64,000 bases of DNA, from contig OZ231126.1 in NCBI GenBank assembly GCA_965153355.1, positions 9,982,001 to 10,046,000 on the forward strand, given 5' to 3'. The position numbers and the translations under genes are program-made. Shown here in pieces: positions 1 to 11,959 of the stretch (its first letter is position 1; every line of letters begins with the position of its first letter). Origin of the DNA: Flaccisagitta enflata (Eukaryota; Chaetognatha; Sagittoidea; Aphragmophora). The notes under the pieces are model-generated. The model was not told the DNA's origin, did no database searches, and was given only the letters and a program-made list of their open reading frames with translations.

Positions 1-640
1 TAGTTGAAGATGAATCTTGAAATCCATGATGGAAAACCTAAAGAAAAATCAGAATGCAATAAATGAGCAAGTAAAGAATTCATCAACTCCAATCCTCTAT
101 ATAAATCGCCCAAGTCCTAGTAACATATTACTACATTAATAAGCTAATATCTTATAAACCAGACTTCAGATTTAATTCGAATTTTGCAGGGGCAGTTCAA
201 TTAATATTCTTTACTTGTATACCAAATTAAAAAAAAATTCACATAACTTTGCTACCCTTTGCCTATGTAAACTGCCTAAGTCATAGTAACATATTACTAC
301 ATAAATAAGCTAATATCTCATAAACCAGACTTCAGATTTAATTCGAATTTTGCAGGGGTTATTTATTTACTACCCTCTACTTGTGTACCAAATTAAAAAA
401 AAATTCACATACCTTTACTACCCTTTGCCTATTTAAATTGCCTAAGTCCTAGTAACATACTACTACATAAATAAGCTAATATCTCATAAACCAGACTTCA
501 GATTTAATTCGAATTTTGCAGGGGTTGTTTATTTACTACCCTCTACTTGTATACCAAATTAAAAAAAAATTCATAAACTTTTACTACCCTCTACCTATGT
601 AAACCACCCAAGTCCCAGCTAAATATTACTACAAAAATAA
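1..640. repeat. Tandem array, about 167-bp unit
   Basis: An AT-rich unit is repeated about three and a half times. The marker string AGTAACATATTACTAC occurs near 117, 284 and 450 (the last with one change), giving a period of 166-167 bp. A weaker partial copy follows near 600-640. Each unit also carries CCAGACTTCAGATTTAATTC and a stretch of eight or nine A. No coding potential is seen. The array probably lies in a downstream intron or the 3' flank of the SMPD4-like gene and may continue beyond the left edge. Confidence 0.85.
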
Positions 641-996
641 TAGGCAAAGGGTAGTAAAAGTTTATGAATTTTTCTGAAAATTGGTACACAAGCTCCCATT
701 GACATAAAAATACCACTGGTAAAGTTTCATGAACTTCTGAGGTCTGGTTCAAAAGATATGAGAAGGTTTTAAACGCCAACAACAACGACGACAGACTACA
801 CGATCAGGTCCATCACATAGTCACCGACGAAAACTGTTCGTCGGGGACAAAAATGGCGCAGAGGAAATGGCCTTTATATATGGGCGAGAACACAAGCAGC
901 CCCACACCGAAATTTCGACTTCTTCACATCTTTTCTCCTTGTCTGTAGAATAAAAGACCGACGCTCATCAAATACCGTCCGAGAGAAAAGAAGTAC

Positions 997-2303
997 CTTG
1001 AGATAATGTTCCAGGAGAACGGAGAAGATGCAGTCGTTGGCGGTTTGCTGTTGTTGTATTTGCAGCATTTTGGCTTGATTAGGATTGACGAGATAAAATG
1101 CGAGATGAAAGAGGAAATATTCAAAGGCGTTGAGCGTCAAGTGAGTGACGGGAGACGGCGGCTGAGGTGACATAGAACCTATTCCACCACCTGCAGAAAG
1201 GGGTGGGGGGCAATTCAACTTTTTATCGCATTCACAATTATGGTTATAGTTCTGAAAAGTCGTGAATCCAAGACTTGTTGGGAATCTTGGAAAGATGTCC
1301 CACCATGAGAACGATGTAAACTAACACAAACGATGTAAACTAGCACAAACTCAGCTAACGGCAACAAGGCCCAAGCCACCTCATACCATGGGTGCCTAAG
1401 GGAGCCTTGATCTTATTCCGGTACAATGGTGGCACGACGCCCGCTTGGATCTTCTTCCTGGCCGGCGCCGGAAGGAACGCCACGGGGAAGCTGAAAGCGA
1501 CGCCAGAATCCGTCGTCAATTTGTAGATCATCTCGAGGAAGGGGCCGCCGGCGTTGAGGAACGTCGACATGGCGGTAAAGTCGTTGGAGACGGCCAAAGA
1601 CGTGGACGCACCGGAGCGAGTGAGGGTACCCAACTCCCAGGCGGCGCCCGCGTACGTGGCGAAGATGGAATCGATCGTAACGGCCACCTAGAAAAATGAC
1701 GAGGAGGAGGCGGATGAAGAAGTACAGGCGGATGAGGAGGAAGGGGCGAATGGAGGAAGTGAAAGAGGAAAAAGTGAAAGAGGAGGAAGAAGTGAAAGAG
1801 GAGAAAGTGAAGGAAGAAGAGAAAGTAGGAACAAAAGAATGAGGAGGAAGAAGGGAAAGAAGATGAAGAAAGGGAAAGAAGAGGATAAGGAGGAAGAGGA
1901 GAAGGAAGAGAAGGAAGAGGAAGAAGCTTAAGAAGAGAAAGTAGTGTGTAAGGAGGGAGGAAAAGGAAGCAAGAAAGAAGATGACAATGAAACGACAACT
2001 TCAAATTTCAGCCATGCAAACTGTTGACAGTCCTTCTAATATATCGCCGATCTGATCAAATATTTACTGCCGTCATCTTCAATTTTTTCCATCTTCTTCA
2101 CTACTCACCAGCGAAGGGAAATCCTCTTTAGAGGAAGCCGCGGCCAAGACGCTCAACGTCGTTTCGCATCTCTGTTGAATGTTATTCAACGACAAGGCTT
2201 GTCTCAGTTTGTCCAAGTCTGTCAGGGCCACCTGTTGCTGGGGCGACTGCAGTTGCGGTTGATGAAGAGCCTGCCGCTGCGACATCGTCGCTACCGCAGC
2301 CAT
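997..2303 (-). CDS. SMPD4: SMPD4-like (neutral sphingomyelinase 3), N-terminal exons
   Basis: SMPD4 is a membrane-associated neutral sphingomyelinase-family protein of the ER and nuclear envelope. Three coding exons fit with consistent phases: 2109-2303 (start codon at 2303), 1387-1687 and 997-1190, together 230 codons. The reading resembles the N-terminus of the vertebrate protein: a leading segment with LDKLRQAL, then FLNAGGPFLEMIYKL, FSFPVAFLPAP and PLYRNKI, then LTLNAFEYFLFHLAFYLVNP and the DCIFSVLLEHYLK block. Donors are GTGAGT, GTATGA and GTACTT; acceptors are CTAG and CTGCAG. The rest of the protein (about 800 residues in vertebrates) must lie left of 997, and no further exon is recognised before the window edge. 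The 640-996 stretch shows no coding sequence I can support. Its start lies only 165 bp from the stop of DUSP12. Confidence 0.8.
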
Positions 2304-2468
2304 TGTCTATGTTCAATAATCGTCACCTTATTTTTGGTGGAGGAATTCTGAGAAAAACACAGACAATAAATAACCAAGAAAAAGCTTGAAAGGCAAAGCT
2401 TGAAAGGCTCGAAGATCAACGACCTCGATGGATCGCACCAAGAGAGAGATAGACATAAATCCAATCGC

Positions 2469-4935
2469 TCATGAGATTGTCACTTTGGCACACTGCTTCT
2501 CCAATTCGGGGACAGAGGAAATGGAGGAGGAGGAGGAAGAGGTGACGGCTGAGTCCGTTGCTCCATTATCAAAGTGGTTGCCTTCAAAGTCACTCTTTGA
2601 TGCATCCCGCGAACTGATTCCCTCGTTTGCAGCGGCATCTTTCAATTCACCCGAGTCTGGTTTCACTAATTCCGTTTTTTCGTCTCCTTTTGCTCCAACG
2701 TCGAATGACGTTCCATTCGCGACACCAGCGCCGTAAATGATTCCACCTCCTTTCACGCCGGGATTGGAAGTTTCTACTTGACATTTGTCGACTTTGTTGG
2801 CGGCCAAATGGAAAGCGGGAACCACCCAAAACCCGCAAGGACACGGCTGACCAACCCAGTTGAAGTGACCCAATTTGGCGCTGCATTGGGGCTTAGGACA
2901 CGTTAATTGACCTGTAGAGATGAAGGATGGAACAGATGGGAAATGTTTAAAGAGGATGGGGATTCTATAATTTCCAATGATTGGAAGAAATGAAATTATA
3001 AGTACGAAATTATGAATAAATAAAATGAGTAAGAGCAAATTCTTATTCGTTGATCAATTCATGTCATTTCATGTCATGTCATTCATGTCATCCCTCTGCA
3101 TCCATATTGCCTTTTATTGCCATTCGGTCCCATGTTTTACCCGTATCTCCTGACCAGCCTTACCCTCCAAAAACAGAATCTGATCTTTCATCCATTGAAC
3201 CGGTTCGAAGAAAAGTCCCTCTTGACAAACTTGGCCAGAATCATCTTCCTCCTCTTCAACTCTGCCTTTGCCTCCGCTTCCGCCTCCTCCTCTTCCACCT
3301 TTGCCTCTCCCGCGTATGACATCCAGGGATCGATTGATGACGAGAGAGTTGGTGCCAAAGACTTTGCCTCTGCCGGGAGGATGAGGCAGTAATGAGGAAC
3401 TCGTGGCCAGAGGACGTCGACATTTCCTATGAAGGACAAGAAATCAACAGTCAAAATTCAACATGTAAAACCCACGCCCATGGCAATTTGCCATATCAAC
3501 CGGAGACAGTCCCGAAGCAACGGTGACTGAGAGTAGCATCGCAAATTATGTCTTTTGCACATACGTGTATATGCAATAAGCGTCGGTTCAGTAATTTTAA
3601 GTAACAATCTGTCAAAGGCCATGGCATGGGTTGCATCATTTACCAATTTGGCATACATCAATTGTTAAATCAAGAGGCCTAGGCTGTTTTCCTTCGTTGT
3701 GGTCCACACCTGCATCTGAAGAGCAGCTTGGGCTTATGTGACGACACCTTCGAAGATTCGTCGTCTTTGTTGCCGGCAGCGGCGTTGACGAGGGCGGGAT
3801 CGAGCGCCAGCGCGCGATCCATGGCGGCCCCATTGAGTTCGGAATCGTCTTTAAAGGCTTTGATTTGTTTGCGGCCGAAACTGGCTTGTCTGACTTTAGC
3901 CGTGAGTTTGTCCAAAGCAAACGCGCGATAATCGGGATGAGACTGAACAATCCGGTTGCCCATCTTCTCATATAATCTCAATTGATGCAGGAAACCGGGA
4001 TTGGGACCGATGTTGCGCAACTGAGATACAATTTGGCAAAGGAGATGAAAAAGTTATGCATAATTACTTATAGTAGGCCTAAATGATGATAACACGTTTG
4101 CCGCTGAGACCTAGTCAAGGCCAATTCAATTTGAACACGGGTAGGCAGGAGGCAGAGGAAAAGATAAGGCGGCGGCAGTGGAGCAAAATATCGCTTGCAA
4201 CATTCCAAAATTGTAAAAGATCACCAAAGGGCGACTTAAAATTACATACAGTGCGCCGAGATTTTATTTCCTGCTCAGCGCTGACTTTCCACACGTCTTC
4301 CAACCTATGCACACCTTCATGACATTTTCGGTGGCATCTTTGAGGCTGAGCCCTTCTTTGCGCATCAGATAACTGAGTACGATGGTGGAGCTTCTCGAGT
4401 ACCCCATGAAGCAGTGGACGAGCACGCCACCGTTGTCATCCCCGCGGGCAGATTCGATAAAGTGGAAACAGTCGTCGAAATGATGGAGGAGATCCTCCTC
4501 CGCAGAATCCTCGGCGTCGACAAAGTGTACAGTGAATCCCGCGCGATGTTGCTAAATGGAATTGTATAGATCAGTTGTCAGTACATGTTAATCTTGCCCT
4601 TACGAATGATGATGGAATGACCTGTAAATGATGCAAATGATGCATACTGCTCGTTGATCTCAATAAAAATTCAGGATGTGAGCCTTGCCCCATTTATGGA
4701 GAGATGACCATTGCCAGAATGCCGCTTAGTAAGTGGTTTGTGCTGTAAATTGACATTTCATGATTTCAGATCAAACACTGTTTCAATCCGAATAATTACT
4801 AGGTGACCTTACCTCTCTCAGAGCGGAGCATTCCACGGTAAGGATGTGAGTAGTCCCTTGAGCTTTCAGCCTTATCTCGTCGTAGGCGTCTTCCACTCCG
4901 CCTAACCATAGTTTTTCCCGGATAAAAGACCCCAT
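2469..4935 (-). CDS. DUSP12: Dual-specificity phosphatase 12 (YVH1 type)
   Basis: Five exons: 4813-4935, 4315-4551, 3710-4020, 3164-3426 and 2469-2911, giving 458 residues (about 340 in human). The catalytic domain holds the P-loop VHCFMGYSRSS, which fits HC-x5-R, preceded by the acidic block FVDAEDSAEED. The third exon carries NPGFLHQLRLYEKMG, typical of DUSP12. The YVH1 zinc-binding domain follows: CRKCRRPL across the exon 3/4 junction, then EPVQWM, then CPKPQCSAKLGHFNW and CPCGFWVVPAFHLAANKVD. In yeast and human this family acts in ribosome maturation (60S export) as well as phosphatase signalling. Unusual features are a Gly/Arg-rich insertion between the zinc halves (near 3240-3310) and a Ser-rich C-terminal tail of roughly 100 residues. 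The start at 4935 is the first ATG before SFIREKLWLGG. The exon 2 donor (GTGTGC) is the least certain border. Confidence 0.9.
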
Positions 4936-6248
4936 TCCAACCAGAGTCCTTTTTCCTTTCAAATTTTACCCTCGAGAACGAGGGTGATCATCGCAAACGA
5001 ATTGATTACAAGAATTATGAAGAATACGTGCAAAAGTGATCAAATTATCACCTCAATTGACGGTTCAAAGCACTGGGTTTTTTCACTGTGCCATCGCGTG
5101 TTAGGTAAGTGTCGGCTGTCAAGTGGAAGGGTCGTGCATCCTGTAAAATAACTGTGAACAACTGCCAAAAAAGAGGTAAAATTGGACGAGCTCTGTGTGA
5201 CAATTGGAGAGCAATATGAAGAATTCAAAAACAATTTACTACCTAGGAAATAAGCTTATTCATAAATTGAGACAAACAAATGTGACTAGATTAAAATTCA
5301 AAAATCAACAAAAATCGTGCTGAACTAAGGACTGAAAAAAGTGGGTGACCCATTCTATCTCAGGTGACCCATTTTACCCTTCCACCTCCAACTTGTTGAG
5401 AAGAAAATCAAACTTATCTCACCAGCACACTTAGACTATTTGCTACAAGTGGAATGGTAACCTAGCAAAAGAAATCTCATTTTTACGTGTTCCTTATTAG
5501 GAGAGATAAACTTTTCCCTAGGTAGAAAAGCCATGCAGTAGGAGTCTGGATTGTTCATTAACTCATCCACAAAAGCCTTAAAAGCCAGAATAAACACAAA
5601 GGAATGTAAGAGTTAAGGCAAGGGTTGTACTATACGAATTAAAAAAAGACTCCCTTATGAATGGTTGATTTCACTATTGAAAATCAAACTAATCAAACCA
5701 TTTTGAAGCCCTTGAAAACCTATTTCATTTAGCGCCAATCTGGTATCTCTATCTTTTTTGTTTGGAAATGACATTAGTTTGCGTAAAAACATTGCCAAAT
5801 TTGTTTTTGCAGACCCTTTGAAAACAATGCAATTTAGCAAAATGGTGTCTCATTTTAGAGAGTTCTAGCTCCTAAACCGTTAGAGCAACAGATCTGGGAT
5901 TGCTCTAGAGTGAAAGATATTTTGAAAATCTTCAAAATCATTTTCTCCAATAAATTTTTCAAACACTTTTTAAATCAGTTTTGTCAACAAATAAAAGGGT
6001 GCGTCTTTTTTTTAATTCGCGTAGTAGTCATGCAATGCAAAGCCCGGGGACCAATGATCAGGATACGGTACTCGTAATGACCAAAAAAGATCTAACTAAT
6101 GAATACGTCCATACATCCCCAAGTGCAAAAATATCTTTTGGGAAAAAGTCCCAAAATCGAAAATATCACAACAGACAGTTTTTGTGGTTAGTCGGTCTAT
6201 AATGAGGTCGGTCAGACGGGCGTCCGTTTGGGGCCCATATTCTCCTTT
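4936..6248. other. Intergenic, DUSP12 upstream region with a dispersed repeat
   Basis: About 1.3 kb without a convincing gene. It holds the upstream sequence of DUSP12 and the 3' flank of the STAND gene. The part near 5640-6030 is a copy of a dispersed repeat seen again near 53450-53870 and, inverted, near 52600-52900. The remainder is AT-rich and featureless by eye. Confidence 0.6.
5640..6030 (+). repeat. Dispersed repeat, copy 1 (GGTGCGTCTTTTTT end)
   Basis: This stretch shares GCGCCAATCTGGTAT, a TCTATCTTTTTT run, GTAAAAACATTGC and TAGCTCCTAAACCGTT with 53450-53870 in the same orientation. It is also related to 52600-52900 in inverted orientation. All three copies end near a poly-T stretch followed by a TCGCG- or TCGAG-containing string. 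No coding capacity is seen. It is probably a non-autonomous transposon or a fragment of one. Confidence 0.7.
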
Positions 6249-9200
6249 TCAGTTTGATCCTTTTTGTTCTAACAACTTTTTGACCATGGGACATGTCTCA
6301 TGTTCCATAATGGCTTGAAGATCTTTTCTCAAATGAATTCGTCCATAGGGCAATTGGATTTTTTCGTCGCTGATTAGAGCGTCCTCCTCGGCGACCATGT
6401 CCTCCCCTTCCTTGGCATAATTGAGGGCCAAATTTGTGAACGAAGTCCCTCCCTCATCACTCCCATCTGCTTGAACGGCATACACTTTTGACATTCCATT
6501 TTCGGCGCTTGCTCTCAAGTTTTCGATGGATTTAGCCAGATATTGATAATAGATGGCGATGCCGTGCCAGACCTCGTATTTGAGCGCGCAAGGCCGACAT
6601 TGCCGCATCAAGCGAGCCATTTCCAGGAACTCCCTCTCCATGCCTTTCATGTTTTCCACGCCTGAGGCGATGTAGAGCGCGCAGGCTAATTTGTTCTTCA
6701 ACAAACGGACGCGGCTCTGTTCTTGATCGATGTTGAGCGTTTTCATCATGGTCACGGCGGTATCGTAATGCGGAATGGCCTCACGACGACTTTCGTCGGT
6801 GTTGCCCTTGAAACAGACGTCGGCCAACCCTTTAGTCACTTCCATCGTAATAGGATGTATACCCCAGGTTTTGTCAGCGTCCCGAAGCGACAACGTCAGC
6901 TGATCCTTCCCCTCCTGGATTTGGGCTTTATTTTTCACTTTGGTATGTTGAATACCGACACTCATACGGGCGTAATGAGTGAGGAACTGCTGGGTGCGTC
7001 TATCGGCAGCACCCGAGACGCTGATCTGCTCGTCGTCTTCCAGCATTTCCATAGATTCCTCCAAAAACGCGGTGGCTTCCCTCTGCTGTCTCTTGTTGTT
7101 GAATCTGGTTCTGGCTAAGTAAAACCCTCGCGCATAGTGAAAATGCGCTTGCGCCAAAGGCGACGCGAACTCGATCTCATCTACCAGACCCTCGATCCAT
7201 CGATCCACCACCTCGTCCGTGGTAAACTCGGAAAACCAGATTTTGAGAGATTTGATGATGACTTTGAGATCGATTTCCCTCCGATCGGCGGCGTCGATGG
7301 CGGCGGCGCTGGAGGCGGTAGCCTCGATGGCAGTGGCCTCGATGGATAAGGCTCCAATGGCAAGGGCATCTTCCGAAGAGGTCAATTCCAACAGCGTATC
7401 GAGAAAGTCGACCAAGTATAGATCGAACAAGGCCAAGGACAATACGTGATGGAGGAAACTGACGACAATGGAGAGATGATCCAAGATACCGCTTTCTTGC
7501 AACGCGCGTCGACATTCTTCCCGATGAGATCGACGATGCTCGCAAACCAACTTCAAGGCATTCTCGTAGTGGTTTAGATCGGCCATAAACTTGGATCGTG
7601 ACGTGCAAAACTGATTCTTCTGAAACGATTCCATGGCAACGAGAACGAGATTCTTGAAAATTTCCCGGAGAAAGGTAAAGCAAAACTTTTTGTGACCTTC
7701 CATCAAACGACAATATTCTCGCAAGAAAGGATGAAGGAAATATCTGACATGGGAATTTTGATTCCCGTCCTCGTATCGGCCTCGGATGGCGTCGTTGATT
7801 CGGCCAATCAAAGACTTCTTCCACAGGATGGACAGTAAGGAATCGCTGGGGAATATCTGCCTTGCTATGGCGTCGGAGAAGGGGGCGGAAAAGACAGACA
7901 TGGCCAACATGAACTGCGTCTCTACCGGCGCCAGCTTTTCAAAGGAAGACTCAATGATGCCTTTGAGGACATTCTCATGCAACGCGAAGATGCCTTTGCT
8001 CGAATCACCCAACCTCTTCAACTCATCATCGGCAACGGCGTCGTTGATGGTGGAAATGCAAAGTTTGAGCCCCAGTGGATTACCCTGACACTTTTCCGAA
8101 ATGGCCAACAATCGCTGACGGAGCTCCTCTTGTGGGAATCTGTGTTTGACCTCGTCGCTGATAAATCGATCCAAGAAACTCAGAGATTCATCATTTTGAA
8201 ATGTGGATAACTCGATCTTCCGCGGCGGCTTCATGACGGCGAACATGTGGTCGCAAATGGTCGAGTCTCTGGCAGTTAGCAACACGTGGACATTTTGATT
8301 CTGGCCTTCCACCATGGTTTTGACGATGGCGCAGAAACACTGACGAGACCGTTGGTCGTTCATGGTCTCCACGTTGTCGCAAATGAAAAGCGCCCTTTGG
8401 TTCCGATCGATTCTTTGACAGAACCTCTTGAGAGCCTGTTGTGGATTATCGTGATTCTGATCGTCAATTTCCGACAATATGGTATTAGCGATGAGGGTTT
8501 TGATCTTGCCTTCCTTCAGTTCTTTGGCCATTCCTTCATCGAATATACTCTCAAAGGAGATGAAAAAGGCGTAGTCCACAACGCATTTCTCTTGCCGATC
8601 CGCCGTGTCAGCTATCGGACTGGTAAGCGCCTTTTCTCCGATATGTGTGGCCAAAGTGGACTTGCCATTACCCGGGCCGCCGAATATGCAAAAGACCTGG
8701 AAGCGAGCTTTGGCGATGTCATCCAAAACGGAGTCGGTGACATCATTTTGACGTGGAACGTAATCACTGCCAAAATATGGGATGTTGGAATTCAGTGACC
8801 TGGGCGCATCCATGGAGTTGGGACCCGCGGAATGGGGATCATTGTCGGAATGGCGTCGATGTGCGGGGTTGGAATCTGAATAACGAACATCCGACTCGAC
8901 AATGATAGGACCAGAACCATAGTGGTGTATTATGGTAGGCGAACGCGAAGGTGGAGGCATCGTCTGGGTAGAGCAATTCAGATGAAGAGGATCGCTTGAG
9001 CTAATGCCATCTAATTCTCGCCTGGGTCTCAACGCTGGATTACCAGGAATGCTTGGATCATTTCTTGATCCAGTTTGGCTACTCTCTAAATAATTGTGGC
9101 GACTCCAGGCCGAGGTCTGACGGGGATCCAAAAGGTCTGACGGCGGTCGCAAAGTCGCCAGTTGATGTTTGATGGTCACTCCATGATGGTGAGATGAGGT

Positions 9201-9767
9201 CGCACCCGCGCCACTATGGCTTCTCACATGGGAGGGTGGCACCGTCAATGGATGATTTGGCACGAAAGGTGAACTGGAACGGGATGAATCGAGACTCCGT
9301 GAGGCTAACAAAGGATCGTAGTTTCCCGTTAACAGCTTTTGAGATTCCGATGGGCCAGTGTATGACATGCTCAGCTGCTGTTCTTGTTCATTTGGATCAC
9401 TGTACACAGAGGTGTAAGCATGTGAATGCGAATGATTGCTCAATTGCCCATCGATTGGCTGCCCTTTAAATGCTGCGTAGTTACCAGCTGTATTCCCTGC
9501 TGGTGATTCATGATACTGTGAAGAACCGATTGGTAGACCCTGACTCTGACCAAAAGGCGCACTTGAGCGGTTTTGGGACGATGAGGCTGAATGAGAAATG
9601 GAAGCTTTGTCTTGACTAGACATCCCGTTTGTAGCATGAAGACGAGAGTTAAAAGGATCCGAGTCATAATCATCTCCTCTTGCGATATGAGAGTTCAAAG
9701 AGACGTCGGGGTACTCATCATCCGCTTGGGCAAAAAGATTCTGATCACTTTCTGAGTCTTCCTCCAT
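6249..9767 (-). CDS. STAND NTPase with NB-ARC-like domain and helical repeats
   Basis: A single uninterrupted reading frame of 1172 codons. The frame is open a little further upstream, but the first ATG is at 9767 with a favourable A at -3. Residues 1 to about 340 are low-complexity, rich in Ser, His, Gln and Pro, and look disordered. The P-loop is GGPGNGKST near residue 363, the Walker B strand ALFICDN near 460, a VLLTARD sensor near 497 and GNPLGLKL near 560. That is the order seen in NB-ARC/STAND signalling ATPases (APAF1, NLR and plant R-protein relatives). The C-terminal half is helical with TPR-like stretches (AHFHYARGFYLART; ALYIASGVENMKG). I see no death, CARD, TIR or kinase domain at either end, so the effector output is unknown. 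Such proteins usually oligomerise as nucleotide-driven switches in immunity or cell death; that role here is inference. No intron is apparent, unlike its neighbours. Confidence 0.75.
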   Translation of the reverse strand: MEEDSESDQNLFAQADDEYPDVSLNSHIARGDDYDSDPFNSRLHATNGMSSQDKASISHSASSSQNRSSAPFGQSQGLPIGSSQYHESPAGNTAGNYAAFKGQPIDGQLSNHSHSHAYTSVYSDPNEQEQQLSMSYTGPSESQKLLTGNYDPLLASRSLDSSRSSSPFVPNHPLTVPPSHVRSHSGAGATSSHHHGVTIKHQLATLRPPSDLLDPRQTSAWSRHNYLESSQTGSRNDPSIPGNPALRPRRELDGISSSDPLHLNCSTQTMPPPSRSPTIIHHYGSGPIIVESDVRYSDSNPAHRRHSDNDPHSAGPNSMDAPRSLNSNIPYFGSDYVPRQNDVTDSVLDDIAKARFQVFCIFGGPGNGKSTLATHIGEKALTSPIADTADRQEKCVVDYAFFISFESIFDEGMAKELKEGKIKTLIANTILSEIDDQNHDNPQQALKRFCQRIDRNQRALFICDNVETMNDQRSRQCFCAIVKTMVEGQNQNVHVLLTARDSTICDHMFAVMKPPRKIELSTFQNDESLSFLDRFISDEVKHRFPQEELRQRLLAISEKCQGNPLGLKLCISTINDAVADDELKRLGDSSKGIFALHENVLKGIIESSFEKLAPVETQFMLAMSVFSAPFSDAIARQIFPSDSLLSILWKKSLIGRINDAIRGRYEDGNQNSHVRYFLHPFLREYCRLMEGHKKFCFTFLREIFKNLVLVAMESFQKNQFCTSRSKFMADLNHYENALKLVCEHRRSHREECRRALQESGILDHLSIVVSFLHHVLSLALFDLYLVDFLDTLLELTSSEDALAIGALSIEATAIEATASSAAAIDAADRREIDLKVIIKSLKIWFSEFTTDEVVDRWIEGLVDEIEFASPLAQAHFHYARGFYLARTRFNNKRQQREATAFLEESMEMLEDDEQISVSGAADRRTQQFLTHYARMSVGIQHTKVKNKAQIQEGKDQLTLSLRDADKTWGIHPITMEVTKGLADVCFKGNTDESRREAIPHYDTAVTMMKTLNIDQEQSRVRLLKNKLACALYIASGVENMKGMEREFLEMARLMRQCRPCALKYEVWHGIAIYYQYLAKSIENLRASAENGMSKVYAVQADGSDEGGTSFTNLALNYAKEGEDMVAEEDALISDEKIQLPYGRIHLRKDLQAIMEHETCPMVKKLLEQKGSN

Positions 9768-10395
9768 GATTTTAATACCGAGAGACAAAGATCCAACAGC
9801 TTCGCCGCGAGTAACGGATGGCTTCGGGCAACTACACGTCAACACACGATCTGTAAATGTCTGTCGATTCCTGCAATCCCAACATCAACGATCCAGATGA
9901 CAGTTCACAGTTTGATGTGAAAGGTATTAAGAGGTATCCAATTCTGAAATGCAGATGGTGGGGGACAGCTAAAATAACTTAAATTGAAACGCCTGAAATT
10001 ACCTTCTGGCGAACCATTTTCAATCATACAAGTTAAGCTAACATTTGACCATCACTCCTGCACTCCACACGCAGTCAACGATTGTTTACAACTCACTTAG
10101 GCCTACCCAGTTAAGGTGGCCTCTCGAGGATCCAGCAAAATTTACCTCGTCAATTTAAGTAGTTTAATGTGTTTCTGGAAGATATAAAGATAACAAAAAC
10201 GAATAGAAGGAAAAGGTTTGAGCGAAACAAAACAACTGGTAAACTCAATTCTCTGAGCAAGAAAGTCAGTAGAGATCAACAACAAATTATCAGAACGGCG
10301 AAAAAGAAACTTGGATAACCAATTTACCATGGCTAATTTTGTTTGAGGCCTAGTCATTTGACCACTGAGATAATCACTAACATTCACTGTATAGA
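9768..10395. other. Intergenic, STAND gene upstream region
   Basis: About 630 bp between the STAND start codon and the NUDT1 stop. I see no coding frame, RNA gene or repeat that I can support. Confidence 0.5.
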
Positions 10396-11878
10396 TCATA
10401 GAGATTCGACCTCGTTCAACATGTATTTCAAAATAGTTTCGTGTCCCTGAAACGTAAAATCGCCTTTAAAGAGTTTATTTTGGAAGAAAAGCGGAAACCA
10501 GAGTCGATCATCCTTCCACATTTGATCAAAGGGAATTTGGTCCTTGGGGAACCAACAAGGCCGCATCTCGTCAGACTCGGCGATTTGGCCCCGGAAGGAA
10601 TCGGCGGTGAAAACATGGACTTCCAAAGTCGGAGGATCGTCGACGAAATGAAAGAAAAGACGACCCGCGGAATGTAAATCAGCGTCGGACACCTGGATGG
10701 GGGGCGGAGGGGGGGAAGAGAAAGATGTATGAAAGGAAGGAGAGAGTTAGAAAGAAATTCCGATAAAGGAGATGAGGAGGCAGTGAATGAGGAAAGGGAT
10801 AAGAAAGTTTGGAGGAAATGATGATCGAGGAGGAAGAGAGTTGGTGTATGGACAGATTATATGGGAGGAGGAGAGGGAAGATGAGAGAAAGTTGTGGGAG
10901 GATGCCGGGAGAGGAGAGGGGAGAAGGGGGAGGGGATGGTAAAGTTGGGCATCCGTGTCCCGACGCATCAAAGAATTAGGAAACAGCCTGTAATTTTTAC
11001 TGCTCCTGCCCAACCGTCTGTTGTGTCTCGATTATCAATCTATACCCATTGACTTATGCGTTATATGATTAGATGATTCTCATTGATTGTTATATGATTT
11101 GTTCATATTATCGCTTCTTTATTCTCACCAGTGATGGCCCGTTTTTAACATACATACTATTGTTTTTATCTCAACCATTTCCAGTGCCAGTGACAAACTC
11201 GAATATCACACTGGCGCAGTTGACAGTTGAATGGTTGCACGGGCAAAACAATGGCCACAGGCGGGACTTTGCCTCCTTATCCAACGTTCGATCCAGATGA
11301 AGAAATTTCGTCTCTTCCGCAAAAGTGGGAGGAGTGGTCGGAAGGTCTCGAAGACCTTATGTCGGCGTGCAGCGGCGTATCTGAGCCAAGATTTTAGCAG
11401 CTGCCGCCTCCAATCTATGTCCGACAAAGCTCCTGTCCGACCTATACTATAAAAAATTATTACTATATACAACTGTATTTCTATTCAAAACTGTACATAA
11501 ATATCTATTACTATATAGATGTAACTAAACATGACCATACATAAATTATTACAACAGTGTGTATTGTGTAACTACTTAGTACAACATTTGTCTAAATAAG
11601 TTCATAGAATTCTAATCACACTTGGAGCAACAACTGCATTTTACTTTTAAAGTGTCATTTGGGGGTAAGCTGAAATTGTTTTCCGTTGGACATTTTAGCA
11701 GAAATACTTTCAGCGGGAATCAAAATTTAAAGAAATAACAATGGTAAAATGATACAGAGGGATTCCATCAGAGTGAAAAGCGCAGACTATGGCATAGCAT
11801 GAATAATCACATGATCTATAGAGCCCATTATTATATACTACCGAAAAACACAAGTTTCGATTTCTAAATACCGCTCTG

Positions 11879-11959
<81 letters not shown>

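Noticed and set aside
1528-2004. Minus-strand Leu/Phe/Ser-rich frame and purine-rich plus-strand sequence
   Set aside because: It is the polypyrimidine intron between SMPD4 exons 1 and 2; splice sites and homology exclude it as coding.
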